DNA from: Caldilinea sp. CFX5 | GTDB taxonomy: Bacteria; Chloroflexota; Anaerolineae; Caldilineales; Caldilineaceae | Reading direction: 5' to 3' | Length of the DNA stretch: 47,965 nucleotides | Assembly (NCBI GenBank): GCA_021405325.1 | Contig: QWII01000082.1 | Coordinates: 1-47,965 of the forward strand | In this document: positions 8,191 to 17,493 of the stretch, in pieces | How positions within the stretch are numbered: the first letter of the stretch is position 1 | How the letters are laid out: every line of letters begins with the position of its first letter | The notes under the pieces: generated by a model | What the model saw: the letters and a program-made list of their open reading frames with translations, nothing else | Told to the model about the DNA's origin: nothing | Database searches by the model: none | Program-made: the position numbers and the translations under genes

Positions 8191-9534
8191 CTAGGCCGCC
8201 ACTTCCGAAATGGTATAACGGTATTTGCCGGAGGCCGCTGGGGGAATATCGGCCAAAAATTGAAAATCGACCTGACAATCAGCGCCCATGACCGCCCGTG
8301 TGTTCTGCACAATCTCGGTCAATTCCTGTTCGGTGGCGTCCGCCGCCGTCTTGACCACCTTAAAGACAATGGTCGAGAGATCCTGCTGGACGACTTGGAA
8401 GCGTTGCACCCAGGAACGGAAGTAGAGCAGATGGGTAAAGTATTCACCGTCAATCAGCACCCCTTCCTTGGTCTTAAAGGCATCCACATTGCGCCCGGAG
8501 ACCTTCGCCAAAATCTGCCCCTGGCGACCACAGGCGCAAACCCGCTCGCGTGACAAAATACCGCGGTCGCCGATGGCATAGCGCACCAGCGGCATGGCAT
8601 AGTTGATCAGGCTGGTGACTACAATGTTACCCTCCACCCCTGCCGGCACAGGGTTGCCTTCCTCATCGACAATTTCGACATAGACGCCCCAGGGGAAGAC
8701 ATGTAAACCGTCGTGCGCGTCACATTCACAGGCAATGTCGCCCACTTCGCGCGACCCATAGCGATTGAAGACCTGGCAACCAAACACGCGCTCAATCTGC
8801 TCGCGGATAAAGGGATAGAGCGTGCCGGCAGAGGTGAGGATCGACTTCTGCTGTGTCACCGGGATCCCCTCTTTCTCGGCAAAGCGGGCCAATTCATAGA
8901 TGGCCTGGGTGTAGGCCACAATCAATTGCGGCGGTTGGGCATTCAATTCAGCCAAAAAGGCGCGCATCCGCTCCGGCGACATCCGAAAAGCATTAAAGTA
9001 GCGGTCATTAGTCAGCGCGTTCAAGGTCTTCATCTTCCAGCCCATACCACCCTGGAGAATATCCCGTTCCGACCCCCAGATGCGCACTGCCGCTTGACCA
9101 AAGGCGCGCCCCGCCCAGTCAAAGCTGAGCATCTGAATCGCCATCTGATGGTCACAGTATTGGCGATCCTGGATAAAGCGCACGGGTTCGCCGGTAGAGC
9201 CGCCCGATGTGTTGTACATCCAACGCCGCCGGGCCAGGTCGTCCGCCTTGAGTCGTTCGCTATGCTGGCGAATCTCTGTCTTGGTCAGGAGCGGCAACGC
9301 CTGGAGGTAACCTATTGGATCGCATTCATAGTCCCGTCCCGTGCGCGCCATCAATTCGGCATAGTAGGGAACATGTTGCTCACAGTGGCGCAGCAAATTT
9401 ACCAGCGCCTCTTTGGTCGTGGCAAAGGGGACGCCTTGCGCATCCGCCGCCAGATAACGTTCATAGACCGAACCGAGCGCACTACCAATCAACAACTGGT
9501 GGGCGCCGAAGTACAGAAGTTTGCGCATATTCAT
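8191..9534 (-). CDS. CapK / phenylacetate-CoA ligase-like AMP-forming enzyme
   Basis: This 447-aa ANL-superfamily adenylating enzyme is of the CapK/PaaK-like group often found in capsule loci. Visible motifs are the P-loop TSGGSTGEP (109-117), RYGSREVG (258-265), the ATP-ribose-binding aspartate in GDRG (322-325) and a CACG pair (333-336) typical of the zinc-bearing CapK subgroup. It should activate a carboxylic acid as an acyl-adenylate; the acid and the acceptor cannot be told from sequence. In this locus it may prepare an acyl group for polymer decoration, in line with the acyltransferase genes next to it. Upstream of it lies a palindrome that separates it from the flippase gene. Confidence 0.88.
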   Translation of the reverse strand: MNMRKLLYFGAHQLLIGSALGSVYERYLAADAQGVPFATTKEALVNLLRHCEQHVPYYAELMARTGRDYECDPIGYLQALPLLTKTEIRQHSERLKADDLARRRWMYNTSGGSTGEPVRFIQDRQYCDHQMAIQMLSFDWAGRAFGQAAVRIWGSERDILQGGMGWKMKTLNALTNDRYFNAFRMSPERMRAFLAELNAQPPQLIVAYTQAIYELARFAEKEGIPVTQQKSILTSAGTLYPFIREQIERVFGCQVFNRYGSREVGDIACECDAHDGLHVFPWGVYVEIVDEEGNPVPAGVEGNIVVTSLINYAMPLVRYAIGDRGILSRERVCACGRQGQILAKVSGRNVDAFKTKEGVLIDGEYFTHLLYFRSWVQRFQVVQQDLSTIVFKVVKTAADATEQELTEIVQNTRAVMGADCQVDFQFLADIPPAASGKYRYTISEVAA

Positions 9535-9562
9535 CGGATGTTGCCTTTCTAGTTGGTACAGA

Positions 9563-9685
9563 CGCGGATTTAGGTGGCGCGGATCTTTTCTTTCTTTGCA
9601 ACCGAACCGTACTACCGAAATCCGCCTATCCTCTATCTGCGGATCGCTGCCAGAGCATAAAAATCCGCGACACCTAAATCAGCGC
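9563..9685. repeat. Imperfect long inverted repeat running into the flippase stop codon
   Basis: Arm 9563-9589 pairs with 9659-9685 with about four mismatches (core GATTTAGGTG against CACCTAAATC). The right arm covers the TGA stop of the flippase gene (9679-9681), so the last codons of that gene are part of the palindrome. The interior also has AATCCGC/GCGGAT pieces. It may terminate or process the message between the flippase and CapK genes. Confidence 0.7.
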
Positions 9686-10947
9686 CTATACCCCCAAATC
9701 GTCACAGCCACCAGGCTTTGGGCAGCCAGCCAGGCCAGCCCCACGCCGGTGATGCCAAATGTGTCAAGAAAAAGTGCTGTCAACCCCAGCGTCAACAAAC
9801 AGATCGCCCCTTGCACCACAATCAAATGATGGCTCCGGTTCTCCACCCGCGCCAGGCTCAGGTAGAGCGCCGTGTACAAATTGGGCAGAATCGCCACCGC
9901 CAAAATGCGCAGGAGCGTGCTCCCTTCAGTGGCATAGTCGGCGCCAAAGAGCGCCATGAGCCACGGCGCCCCCACCAGTAACAGCCCAACCAACGGGAGC
10001 AACAGGCGTAAACTCTGCCGCCAGGCGCTCTGGTAATAGTCAGTGATCCGTGACCGGTTGGCGCTGGCTTCCACCATGAAAGAGATCGCCATGTTTTGCG
10101 GAATCAATTGCAAGCCGGTGTAGAGCATCCATGGAATGTAGAAGTAAGCCGTTGCCCGCGTCCCCAACGTTTGCGTCACAATCACCGGCAGCAAGGTAGT
10201 GGAAGCCAGAAAGCAGAGCATACCGACGTAGTTGTGAAAGGTGTGTTGGACAAGTTCACGCGGCGTAATTGCTTGCCCGCCACTCACCAGCCCCCGTTGC
10301 GGCAAAAAGCGAGCAAAGATGAGCCAGTTGACCGGCCCCAGCGACAGGGCGACTGGAATCATCCATGATGCCCATAGCCCATAAGCCGGCGCCACTTGGG
10401 CCAACACCACTAGCAGCACGATCTTCAATACGGCCACCACCAGATTTTCCACCGGCACCCAGGTTGTCTGGCGTAGACCGGTCAGTACACTGTCCTGCAA
10501 GGTGAAAATGCACCAGAACGCCACCGAAACCACAAAGGCGATCAACAGCCAAGGTTCAGCCAGCAGCGGCGCCAGCGCCGGCGCCCACAGCGGCGCACCC
10601 CAAGCAAAGATCAACCCCACGCCAAGGGCGCTCACCAGGCTGACCAGATAGGAACGACCAACTAGTTTGGTGGCGCCCAGCCCGATCCGTGGCAGAAAAT
10701 AGACCAGCACAGTGTTCAACCCTAGTTGGGCAATGCCGGCGAGAAAGAGCATGGCTGCCAGCAGGGTGGAGTTCAGGCCGACCAACTCCGGCGCATAGCT
10801 ACGCGCCGCCAGCAGCCAATAGACAATGCCCAGTCCCGCCGAGACCGCGCCGCTCAGGAGCAACAAATAACCGTTGCGATAGAGCGGGCTGCGCAGATGC
10901 GCGACCACATCCCCCCACAGGCGTTGAGAAAGGATACTCTGTGCCAT
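9679..10947 (-). CDS. Polysaccharide flippase (Wzx/PST/MATE-like)
   Basis: This 422-aa polytopic membrane protein has about 12 hydrophobic segments and the layout of the oligosaccharide-lipid flippase family (MOP/PST): LLLSGAVSAGLGIVYWLLAA at residues 27-46, and an AGIAQLGLNTVLVYFLPR loop near 70. Its likely job is to turn undecaprenyl-linked repeat units from the inner to the outer face of the cytoplasmic membrane. It starts within the stop codon of the upstream GT4 gene (TAATG, one shared base), so translation is coupled. The C-terminus ends inside a palindromic element. No polymerase (Wzy) is unambiguous nearby; the large membrane protein at 13065 is one candidate. Confidence 0.88.
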   Translation of the reverse strand: MAQSILSQRLWGDVVAHLRSPLYRNGYLLLLSGAVSAGLGIVYWLLAARSYAPELVGLNSTLLAAMLFLAGIAQLGLNTVLVYFLPRIGLGATKLVGRSYLVSLVSALGVGLIFAWGAPLWAPALAPLLAEPWLLIAFVVSVAFWCIFTLQDSVLTGLRQTTWVPVENLVVAVLKIVLLVVLAQVAPAYGLWASWMIPVALSLGPVNWLIFARFLPQRGLVSGGQAITPRELVQHTFHNYVGMLCFLASTTLLPVIVTQTLGTRATAYFYIPWMLYTGLQLIPQNMAISFMVEASANRSRITDYYQSAWRQSLRLLLPLVGLLLVGAPWLMALFGADYATEGSTLLRILAVAILPNLYTALYLSLARVENRSHHLIVVQGAICLLTLGLTALFLDTFGITGVGLAWLAAQSLVAVTIWGYRR

Positions 10948-12248
10948 TAGCCACCTGCCATCAAGGGTGTGCTGACTACCTTGTCGGCGTGTGTGGCGCC
11001 ATCGACCAGCCGCTGATAAAGCTGTTCAAAGCGCGGCACCGAGACGCTTGCCATGAACTGTTCCGCGCTCGCCTGCGCCGCCCGACCAAAGGCTCGGCAG
11101 AGCGCCGGGTCGTCGATCAACTGTTGCATGGCCGAGGCCATCAATGGGGCATCGCCCGGCGGCACCAGGAAGCCCGTTTTGCCATCCTGGATCATCTCGC
11201 CGGCGCCGCCAATCGCCGTGCCGACCACCGCTTTGCCTTTGCTCATCGCCTCGCGCACAACGCCCGGTGAAGGGTCCGGCCAGAGCGACGGCATGACGCC
11301 AAAGGCAGCCCGTTCCCAAGCCGCCATGACGTTGGCGTGGGGCGCATTGCGCAACACGATGACGCCTGCTGGAAAGCTTTTGGGCGTATCCGGCGTTTCA
11401 TAGCCGATCAGCACCAGTGGCGGCGCTTTGCGTAGCTGTTGATAAGCATCTAGTAAGGTGTTCAACCCTTTGCGCGGTTGCAACCCACCCACAAAGAGGA
11501 TAAAGGGCTGCGCCGGCAAGGCTTGCAGGAAGGCGGCGGCGGGCGTCTTCTGCTCCTGAATCAAAAAGCTGGCGATGACACTGGCCACAATCTGCCCGCC
11601 GCGCTCTTCAAATTGGGCGCCGCTAAAGCCGAGCAGATCCCGCTCAACTATATTCTGGACATAGCGGCTGACGCTATGCACCCCCTGCACCTTGCGCCGC
11701 AACAGCAAACGACTGGTTAATACCCCTAGCGTAGAGAGCACCCCTCTGGTCGGCCCATAGAATTGGCTGGCGCATTGCAGACATTTGCCCAGAGCAGGGC
11801 CGTTGCAGGCTGCATTATTGTGCAGCAGGGTGCGAGTGGCGCAGCCGTAGCCATAATCTCGCGTCGAGATGAGCAACGGCGTGCGTTTGCCGGTGAGCGC
11901 CAACGCACTGGAGTAGCTAAACCAACCGTGAGCATGAACAATATCGGGTTGGAAACGGTTGATCAGGCGGCGCAACCCCCACACCGTAACCGGATCGGCA
12001 TAGGGCGGGTGGTGGCGCTGCTCCTGGCCTTTGACCAACCGGGGCAACAGGGTGCGTAATTCCTTGATCCGGTGGACTTCCACCTTGCCGTCAAGTTGGG
12101 CGCTCGGCAATCCCGGTTGCCAACTGGTCACAACCTTGACCGTATGACCCCGTTGGGTTAACTCTTGGCCCAACAGGTGCGTCTGGCGATGCGCGCCGCC
12201 GATAAAGGGTGGATAGTGATCACTAACTAACAAAATACGCAGACTCAT
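10947..12248 (-). CDS. GT4-family glycosyltransferase
   Basis: This 433-aa GT-B glycosyltransferase belongs to family 4. The N-terminal acceptor domain begins RILLVSDHYPPFIGGAHRQ with the glycine-rich loop. The donor domain has FVGGLQPRKGLNTLLDAY (around 270), the E-x7-E region VVREAMSKGKAVVGTAIGGA and the loop ending GKTGFLVPPGD. It probably adds a sugar from a nucleotide-sugar to a lipid-linked intermediate on the cytoplasmic face. Six or more cysteines between about 130 and 165 (CATR, NNAACNGP, CLQCAS) are unusual for the family and resemble a small metal-binding insert. It is separated from the upstream DUF1616-like gene by about 49 bp. Confidence 0.9.
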   Translation of the reverse strand: MSLRILLVSDHYPPFIGGAHRQTHLLGQELTQRGHTVKVVTSWQPGLPSAQLDGKVEVHRIKELRTLLPRLVKGQEQRHHPPYADPVTVWGLRRLINRFQPDIVHAHGWFSYSSALALTGKRTPLLISTRDYGYGCATRTLLHNNAACNGPALGKCLQCASQFYGPTRGVLSTLGVLTSRLLLRRKVQGVHSVSRYVQNIVERDLLGFSGAQFEERGGQIVASVIASFLIQEQKTPAAAFLQALPAQPFILFVGGLQPRKGLNTLLDAYQQLRKAPPLVLIGYETPDTPKSFPAGVIVLRNAPHANVMAAWERAAFGVMPSLWPDPSPGVVREAMSKGKAVVGTAIGGAGEMIQDGKTGFLVPPGDAPLMASAMQQLIDDPALCRAFGRAAQASAEQFMASVSVPRFEQLYQRLVDGATHADKVVSTPLMAGG

Positions 12249-12297
12249 CGGATAAACTCCTCTGGCATAATTCGGCAGATAAAGCTACCGTATTTCT

Positions 12298-13068
12298 TTA
12301 CTTGGCTTTCCAAACGACATGGCGATAAGCGGTGGCGGGCAGATCTTCGCGGTAGAGATAGGCGGCCAACTCCCCCTCCGCCATCTGGGCAAGAGGTAGG
12401 GCCACGGTCGTTTCCCAGGTTTGGCCGGGCGCTAAGACAAGGTCATTCCATTCTTGGGCGAGCGTGTCGTTGACCTTGAGTTCCAGCCGATAGCGGAGCG
12501 CTGTGGCTTCCTGGCTATGCACCCCAAACTGGATCGTCTGCGTTTCCGCTGTTGCGGTCATGGGTGTCATCCAGAGTTGGGTGAAGCGGCTCTGGCCGAA
12601 ATTGTTTGCGCCCCAACGCGCTACCTGATACGCGCCGACCACCAACAGCAGGGCCAGGGCCACCATGCCGACGGAACGCATCGGTATGGGCGCTTGGGCA
12701 ATCGGCGCCGTAGCAACGTCCTGGTTCCGATACGCCCGGTGCAGCGCACCGGCAGCCGCGACCAGGGTAATGCTGCCGAGAAAGCTAACCCAGGCATCGC
12801 TCTGTAAGCCCAGCCCGATGACATGCAGGAAGAGTCCCCCTAACACGGCCAGCCCCATACTCAGACCCAGACTCAAAGTCAGGCGATCTGTCCCCGCCAA
12901 CTGGTCAGTTGTCATTAAGCTGACCAGTGCATACCCCGGCAAAACAAAGATCAAGGGTAGGACAAAGAGCAGACGGAGTGGGGCAAAGGCAACATCCAGG
13001 GCAATCACGCCGATGGCCAACACCGTAAAGACAAGAATGGCAAGAAGTTCGACTGATTTGCGGTTCAT
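12298..13068 (-). CDS. DUF1616-like membrane protein
   Basis: This 256-aa protein has four hydrophobic segments in the first 165 residues and a C-terminal extracytoplasmic beta-type domain. The N-terminal part carries features of DUF1616 proteins: LRLLFVLPLIFVLPGYALVS (32-51), then a DRLTLSLGLSMGLAVLGG helix. The C-terminal part (about 165-256) contains alternating strands with a Pro-Gly turn (LAPGQTWETTVALP) and may be an Ig-like domain. The function is unknown; such proteins occur in surface-polysaccharide loci of Chloroflexota and archaea, as I recall. It overlaps the upstream large membrane protein gene by ATGA (13065-13068), so the two are translationally coupled and probably act together. 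Confidence 0.7.
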   Translation of the reverse strand: MNRKSVELLAILVFTVLAIGVIALDVAFAPLRLLFVLPLIFVLPGYALVSLMTTDQLAGTDRLTLSLGLSMGLAVLGGLFLHVIGLGLQSDAWVSFLGSITLVAAAGALHRAYRNQDVATAPIAQAPIPMRSVGMVALALLLVVGAYQVARWGANNFGQSRFTQLWMTPMTATAETQTIQFGVHSQEATALRYRLELKVNDTLAQEWNDLVLAPGQTWETTVALPLAQMAEGELAAYLYREDLPATAYRHVVWKAK

Positions 13069-14969
13069 TTGGTATTGCCTCCTAAGGCAGAAGCTGGCGC
13101 GTTATAACTGTCTACGTTGTAGATAATGATGGCACCACTATCGAAGATCCGATCCACGGGACGGGCTGTGTCATACTTGGTGCTTTGCGCCTCTAGGATC
13201 CCTAGGCTTGGCTGCACAGTCTCTTCCTGGCGCAGCTTGCTTGCTTGGGTATCCTCCCACAGATAGGTGACTTGTCCACGCCGCAATAAGTACTTACTAA
13301 CATCCGTAAATTGCGGTTCACTGTAAACGGCTTGCAGCCAAACCTTGTCAGCCACATTGGTCACCACCCGTTGCTCGCCATAGGAGCCAAGCACATAGAT
13401 GCTCGGATGTTCCATCGGCGCCGCAAAGCGATTCTCCGTACCCAACCGTTCACGGCTCCACTCCGCCGCCGCAACCCGCTCCATGTCCAACGAACGGGAA
13501 TAATTGCCGGCAATGGCGGGGCCAGGTAAACGCCAGGCCGAAACCACCGAGGCCATGGCGCCGACAAAGATGATGAGGCACCAGGTCGCCACCCCCAAGG
13601 TCAAAGAGCGGCGCTCCTGCCGCTTTTCCAACAAGTGGACAGCGCCCACAGCCAGCACAAAGGCCACCCCGATAAAGACAATGGCCGTTGCGCGTGTGAC
13701 GATGGCAAGCCCGACCGGCGTCAAGCGCGCTATCTGTAGCGCCGGGTAGAGGATGGCGACGAGAATAAAGGTGAGCATCATGGGGTTGAAGCGATAGCGC
13801 TGCCAAACCTGCCAGACGCCAAAGGGCAACGCAACTAATATCAGAACAACATGGGCAATGGTCGCCAGTTGCAGCCCCAGCGCAATATCTTGTCCGGCGC
13901 TGCCTTGAAAGAAGTTGCGCGGCGCGCTTTCCAACAGGAGAAGCGATACTAATTCGCTCACCATACCGTTCAACCAGGGTGAGAGATAGCCGATCACGTT
14001 ATAGGCGACAAAGGCAACCCAACTCAAGGTACCGATGAGGCTCAACAGAGCGATCCCGCCTGGGCTGGCGGTTGTCGCCGCGCTGGCAGAACCACTTTTG
14101 GTCGCCCGCCAGTAATAGGCCAACCCTTCCCAGGCCAACAAAATACCCGTCACCGCAAATGAAGTGATATGGTGCGTAATGATCATGGCGCCCAAGCCGA
14201 AGAGCGCCGCCATGCTCACCAGGATCCGGCGGTTGACTGGACTCGCATCGCGTCGTTTGGTGACATAGAGGGTAAAGGCGGCCAATGCCAATGCCAACGC
14301 TTCATAGCCAAACTGCGAGTTGAAGAAGATAAAATGGGGGTTCGCCATATAGAGCAGCGCGCTCAACCCGGCGATGCGGGACGAACCACTCACCTCTTCA
14401 TAGAAAAGATAGAGACTCAACCCAAACAAAAGGCGGGTGATGCCGATCACCAGCGTGCCGGCGGCAAAGATTGATAGCCCGCTCATCGTTATCAGGGCCG
14501 TTGTCACGTTTTCCAGCCCGGGAAAGAAGGGACTGACGGGCAAAATCGCATTGGGTTGAAAAAGTTGATCGGTTTGTAAGATGTCATAGGCGGTGCGCCA
14601 GTGCTGGAGCTCATCCCCCATCGTAAACATGAGCGGGCTGTATAAAACCTTTACCAGGTAAAGCCCCAGCCCCAGCACAACCACTAACCCGATGCGTTCG
14701 CTTCTGGCGATCTGTACCATCGTTAACCGAACACAAACTGGAAGCAGAATCATCACATAGCTAAGCCAGAAAAGCGGGGCCGCCCACGCTGTCGCCATCC
14801 GTGAACCGGTGTAGGCAACGGCAATCAACAACAAGGCAACGGCGGTCAGCAGGGCAAATGGCGGCGCCCAGGTGTGCATTTTAGCATCAGCATCGAGCGC
14901 TGATCGATCACCTATTCCCGTTAGCTCTTGGACACGCAATGGTTCTACCACACGTTCTGCAACTGACAT
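13065..14969 (-). CDS. Large polytopic membrane protein, GT-C-like
   Basis: This 634-aa protein has about 12-14 hydrophobic segments and a soluble C-terminal domain of about 130 residues. A short acidic motif in an early extracytoplasmic loop, MGDELQHWRTAYD (about 115-127), resembles the Asp-Glu motif of GT-C glycosyltransferases that use polyprenyl-phosphate sugars outside the membrane. A helix with ITHHITSF follows near 265. I infer either a GT-C transferase or a polymerase-like role in the exopolysaccharide pathway, since no other Wzy candidate is visible. The C-terminal domain (AAEWSRERLGTENRFAAP onwards) resembles the periplasmic domain of related Chloroflexota membrane proteins. It overlaps the DUF1616-like gene. 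Confidence 0.7.
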   Translation of the reverse strand: MSVAERVVEPLRVQELTGIGDRSALDADAKMHTWAPPFALLTAVALLLIAVAYTGSRMATAWAAPLFWLSYVMILLPVCVRLTMVQIARSERIGLVVVLGLGLYLVKVLYSPLMFTMGDELQHWRTAYDILQTDQLFQPNAILPVSPFFPGLENVTTALITMSGLSIFAAGTLVIGITRLLFGLSLYLFYEEVSGSSRIAGLSALLYMANPHFIFFNSQFGYEALALALAAFTLYVTKRRDASPVNRRILVSMAALFGLGAMIITHHITSFAVTGILLAWEGLAYYWRATKSGSASAATTASPGGIALLSLIGTLSWVAFVAYNVIGYLSPWLNGMVSELVSLLLLESAPRNFFQGSAGQDIALGLQLATIAHVVLILVALPFGVWQVWQRYRFNPMMLTFILVAILYPALQIARLTPVGLAIVTRATAIVFIGVAFVLAVGAVHLLEKRQERRSLTLGVATWCLIIFVGAMASVVSAWRLPGPAIAGNYSRSLDMERVAAAEWSRERLGTENRFAAPMEHPSIYVLGSYGEQRVVTNVADKVWLQAVYSEPQFTDVSKYLLRRGQVTYLWEDTQASKLRQEETVQPSLGILEAQSTKYDTARPVDRIFDSGAIIIYNVDSYNAPASALGGNTK

Positions 14970-15076
14970 TCTTTTGCTCCTTTTGTTACGCTATGATTTC
15001 ACCTTTGGCGCACATTGCCTACGACCACCATCTGTCCTAATCCAGCCGAGACAACGGGTGTATGGCGTCGATGCGC

Positions 15077-16261
15077 TTAAAATCTGCCGACACAAGCACG
15101 ATAGAGCAACAGCAACTCGCGCGCGCAATCATCCCAAGTCGGCAATTCTAGTTTGCCCGGAATGAGCGGATTCTCCATCTGATCAAGTACAGCCGCTGCC
15201 ACTTCTTGCGGTGTGCTGTCGAGCGCAACGGCGCGCGCTAACCCCTGTTCGGCCAGTTCCTGAAGCCCTGAGGTCTTCGTCACCAAGACGGGCCGTTTGA
15301 GCGCCAGCGCCTCCAACGCCGCCATAGGATGCGTCTCATAGTCACTAAGGAGGGTGACCAGGCGCGCTTGCGCCAGCTCTGTGGCCATTGTATTGCGGTC
15401 AGCGACCGGAATGCCGCGAATTTCCACTCGATGCGCTACGCCCAGTTGCTCAGCTAGTTGCTGTAGTTTTGCTTCGTACGGACCATGGCCGGCAATGCGC
15501 AAATGCACAGTGGGTCGCTGTTGTAGAATATAGGGCAAGGCGGTCAGCAGGCGTTGGTGGCCTTTGTAGCGTTCTAGCCTGCCCACAGACATAATCAAAT
15601 CGTCATTGACGGGTATCATTGCCGGTTGCACTTGATGGGCAATGTCACAACCATTGGGAATCAAGGTGAACCGTTCTGCCGGCAAGTGTAATCGCTTGCC
15701 ATAATAGTCAATTTCAAACCGCGCCGTAGCAATCAACTTGGCGGCACGGCCCAACAAGGGCCGTAAAAGGGCTTGATGGAGGCCACGGATCTGGTTGCGC
15801 AGGTTGGAAGAATGACCACCACCATGAAACGTGACAACGTAGGGAATCTGTGCGCGCCAGGCCGCGTACATTGCCATTGGTGCAACCAGTGTATGGTAGG
15901 ACTGAATATGAATAATGTCCCACTGCCCGGGTTGAATGAACTTCCACAGATCGGGGGCATAATAGTAGTCACGCTGGGATGGGTAGGCCGGAACCCGTTG
16001 AATTTTGACCCCAGCCGTTGCTTCAATGGCGGGCAACTGGCGACTGAGATCAGTCGTAAGAACGGTAACATCGGCGTCGGCGTGCGCCAGCCGACGGGCG
16101 ACTTGATAAACATGATTTTCCACCCCGCCCATAATGGGCAGGTAGCGGGGCGTCACCATGAGAATGCGTAACGCTTTGGTTTGCACCGGCGCCACCCAGG
16201 GCGCTTGTTTTGACACCTGGGTGAGCGATAGCGTAAAGGATTTGGTCGGTTGGGCAATCAT
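15077..16261 (-). CDS. GT4-family glycosyltransferase
   Basis: This 394-aa GT-B enzyme belongs to family 4. About 28 residues of polar leader precede the fold, which starts ALRILMVTPRYLPIMGGVENH. Other landmarks are VTFHGGGHSS in the acceptor domain, RFTLIPNGCDIA before the donor domain, SVGRLERYKGHQRLLTAL (around 232) and the nucleotide-sugar-binding E-x7-E region HPMAALEALALKRPVLVTKTS. It overlaps the upstream GT2 gene by four bases (ATGA at 16258-16261), so the two enzymes are made together and probably add successive sugars. The donor sugar cannot be read from sequence. Confidence 0.9.
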   Translation of the reverse strand: MIAQPTKSFTLSLTQVSKQAPWVAPVQTKALRILMVTPRYLPIMGGVENHVYQVARRLAHADADVTVLTTDLSRQLPAIEATAGVKIQRVPAYPSQRDYYYAPDLWKFIQPGQWDIIHIQSYHTLVAPMAMYAAWRAQIPYVVTFHGGGHSSNLRNQIRGLHQALLRPLLGRAAKLIATARFEIDYYGKRLHLPAERFTLIPNGCDIAHQVQPAMIPVNDDLIMSVGRLERYKGHQRLLTALPYILQQRPTVHLRIAGHGPYEAKLQQLAEQLGVAHRVEIRGIPVADRNTMATELAQARLVTLLSDYETHPMAALEALALKRPVLVTKTSGLQELAEQGLARAVALDSTPQEVAAAVLDQMENPLIPGKLELPTWDDCARELLLLYRACVGRF

Positions 16262-17280
16262 AGGGCGGCTTCCTCCCGTTGCGTCAAAGGCGTGAGACCC
16301 CGTTGCACCGCCTGGCGCCAGTTTGCCAGCCGCTCGCCTAGTTGACCAACCAGATAACCGCTGGCCGTGAGTGCAAAACCGAGGGTGATGGCCCCGGCCC
16401 GCGCCAACCCGGTTCGATCAAGGTGAACGATGAAATCAGACAAACCAGCAAGCACACCGGCGGGCAAGGTACGCAAGGTATATTCCCGCTCGGCGGAAAG
16501 CCCATCCTGCTGGCCGACCAGCGTGGCGATGTGCGCTTTGGCCAGCCCTTCGGTGTAGCAACGGGTGCGGAAATAGGTCCAGTTGGCCCGCTCCGCCGGC
16601 ACATGGTGAAAGACCGCGGCTTGGGGCAGATAGAGAAACTGGGCGTCCGGCCACTGTTGACCGACCCGGATGCAAAATTCGGTGTCATCACAGCGCAACA
16701 TACTGGCGCCCACCTGACCAACCCCGGTACGAAAGCCGCCGATCCGGTCAAAGACTTGCCGGCGGAAGGACATGTTGGCGCCGATCAAATTGCGCACCGG
16801 TGTCGGTCGCCAGGGCATCCCCCGATAGGTGCAGCCGACCACCCAGTCAAATTCGCTGGGAAACCAGGCCGGCCGGCCTGTCGCCCAGCGGGGGTCGATG
16901 GCGCCCCCCACACCGACAATCGCCGGTTGCGTGTAGGCCGCGGCCAGGTGGTGCAGCCAATCCGGCGCCGCCACGGCATCATCATCCAGAAAGGCAATGA
17001 TGGCGCCCTTGGCCAGGGCGATCCCACAATTGCGGGCGCCGGAAAGACCGCGCGCTTCGCTATTCTCCACCAGAATGACCTGTTGTAATGCCATACGCGC
17101 CTTTTGGAATAGCTGCGGATTGTGATCAATGACGACAATGATTTCTCTGGGTTGATGGGTTTGCTGGTGCAGCGAAGCGACGGCCATGACGAGATCATCC
17201 CAGCGCTTTTCCGTATAGGCGCAGATGACCACGGAAATATCACTGGTTGCTTGTTTGGTTTTGTGTAGTAGCTTGTTCAT
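16258..17280 (-). CDS. GT2-family glycosyltransferase
   Basis: This 340-aa inverting GT-A glycosyltransferase has SDISVVICAYTEKRWDDL at 13-30, the loop ARGLSGARNCGIALAKG (76-92) and the metal-binding DDD motif at 99-101 (AFLDDDAVAAPDW). A later GASMLRCDDTEFCIRVG segment supplies the catalytic-base region. Two hydrophobic segments near the C-terminus (about 265-315) could tether it to the membrane. It is translationally coupled to the GT4 gene that follows. A 213-bp gap without a supported gene separates it from the GT2 gene at 17494. Confidence 0.9.
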   Translation of the reverse strand: MNKLLHKTKQATSDISVVICAYTEKRWDDLVMAVASLHQQTHQPREIIVVIDHNPQLFQKARMALQQVILVENSEARGLSGARNCGIALAKGAIIAFLDDDAVAAPDWLHHLAAAYTQPAIVGVGGAIDPRWATGRPAWFPSEFDWVVGCTYRGMPWRPTPVRNLIGANMSFRRQVFDRIGGFRTGVGQVGASMLRCDDTEFCIRVGQQWPDAQFLYLPQAAVFHHVPAERANWTYFRTRCYTEGLAKAHIATLVGQQDGLSAEREYTLRTLPAGVLAGLSDFIVHLDRTGLARAGAITLGFALTASGYLVGQLGERLANWRQAVQRGLTPLTQREEAAL

Positions 17281-17493
17281 GGTGTTACCCTTTCATCTAA
17301 GGTCGCTGCCCACCATACCGTTTTGTTACGGAACTCATGATCGGTAGGAAAGATTAATGAAGGTTAGCGAATGGTTTCGGTAATCCTTGGAACTTGTCAC
17401 GCCGGCGGCGATGACCTATAGTTACCGCTTTATTTTCGTAACGTTCATAAGCCTTTACTACAGTTCATGGGGCGGGCTTCTTATGCATACAAG

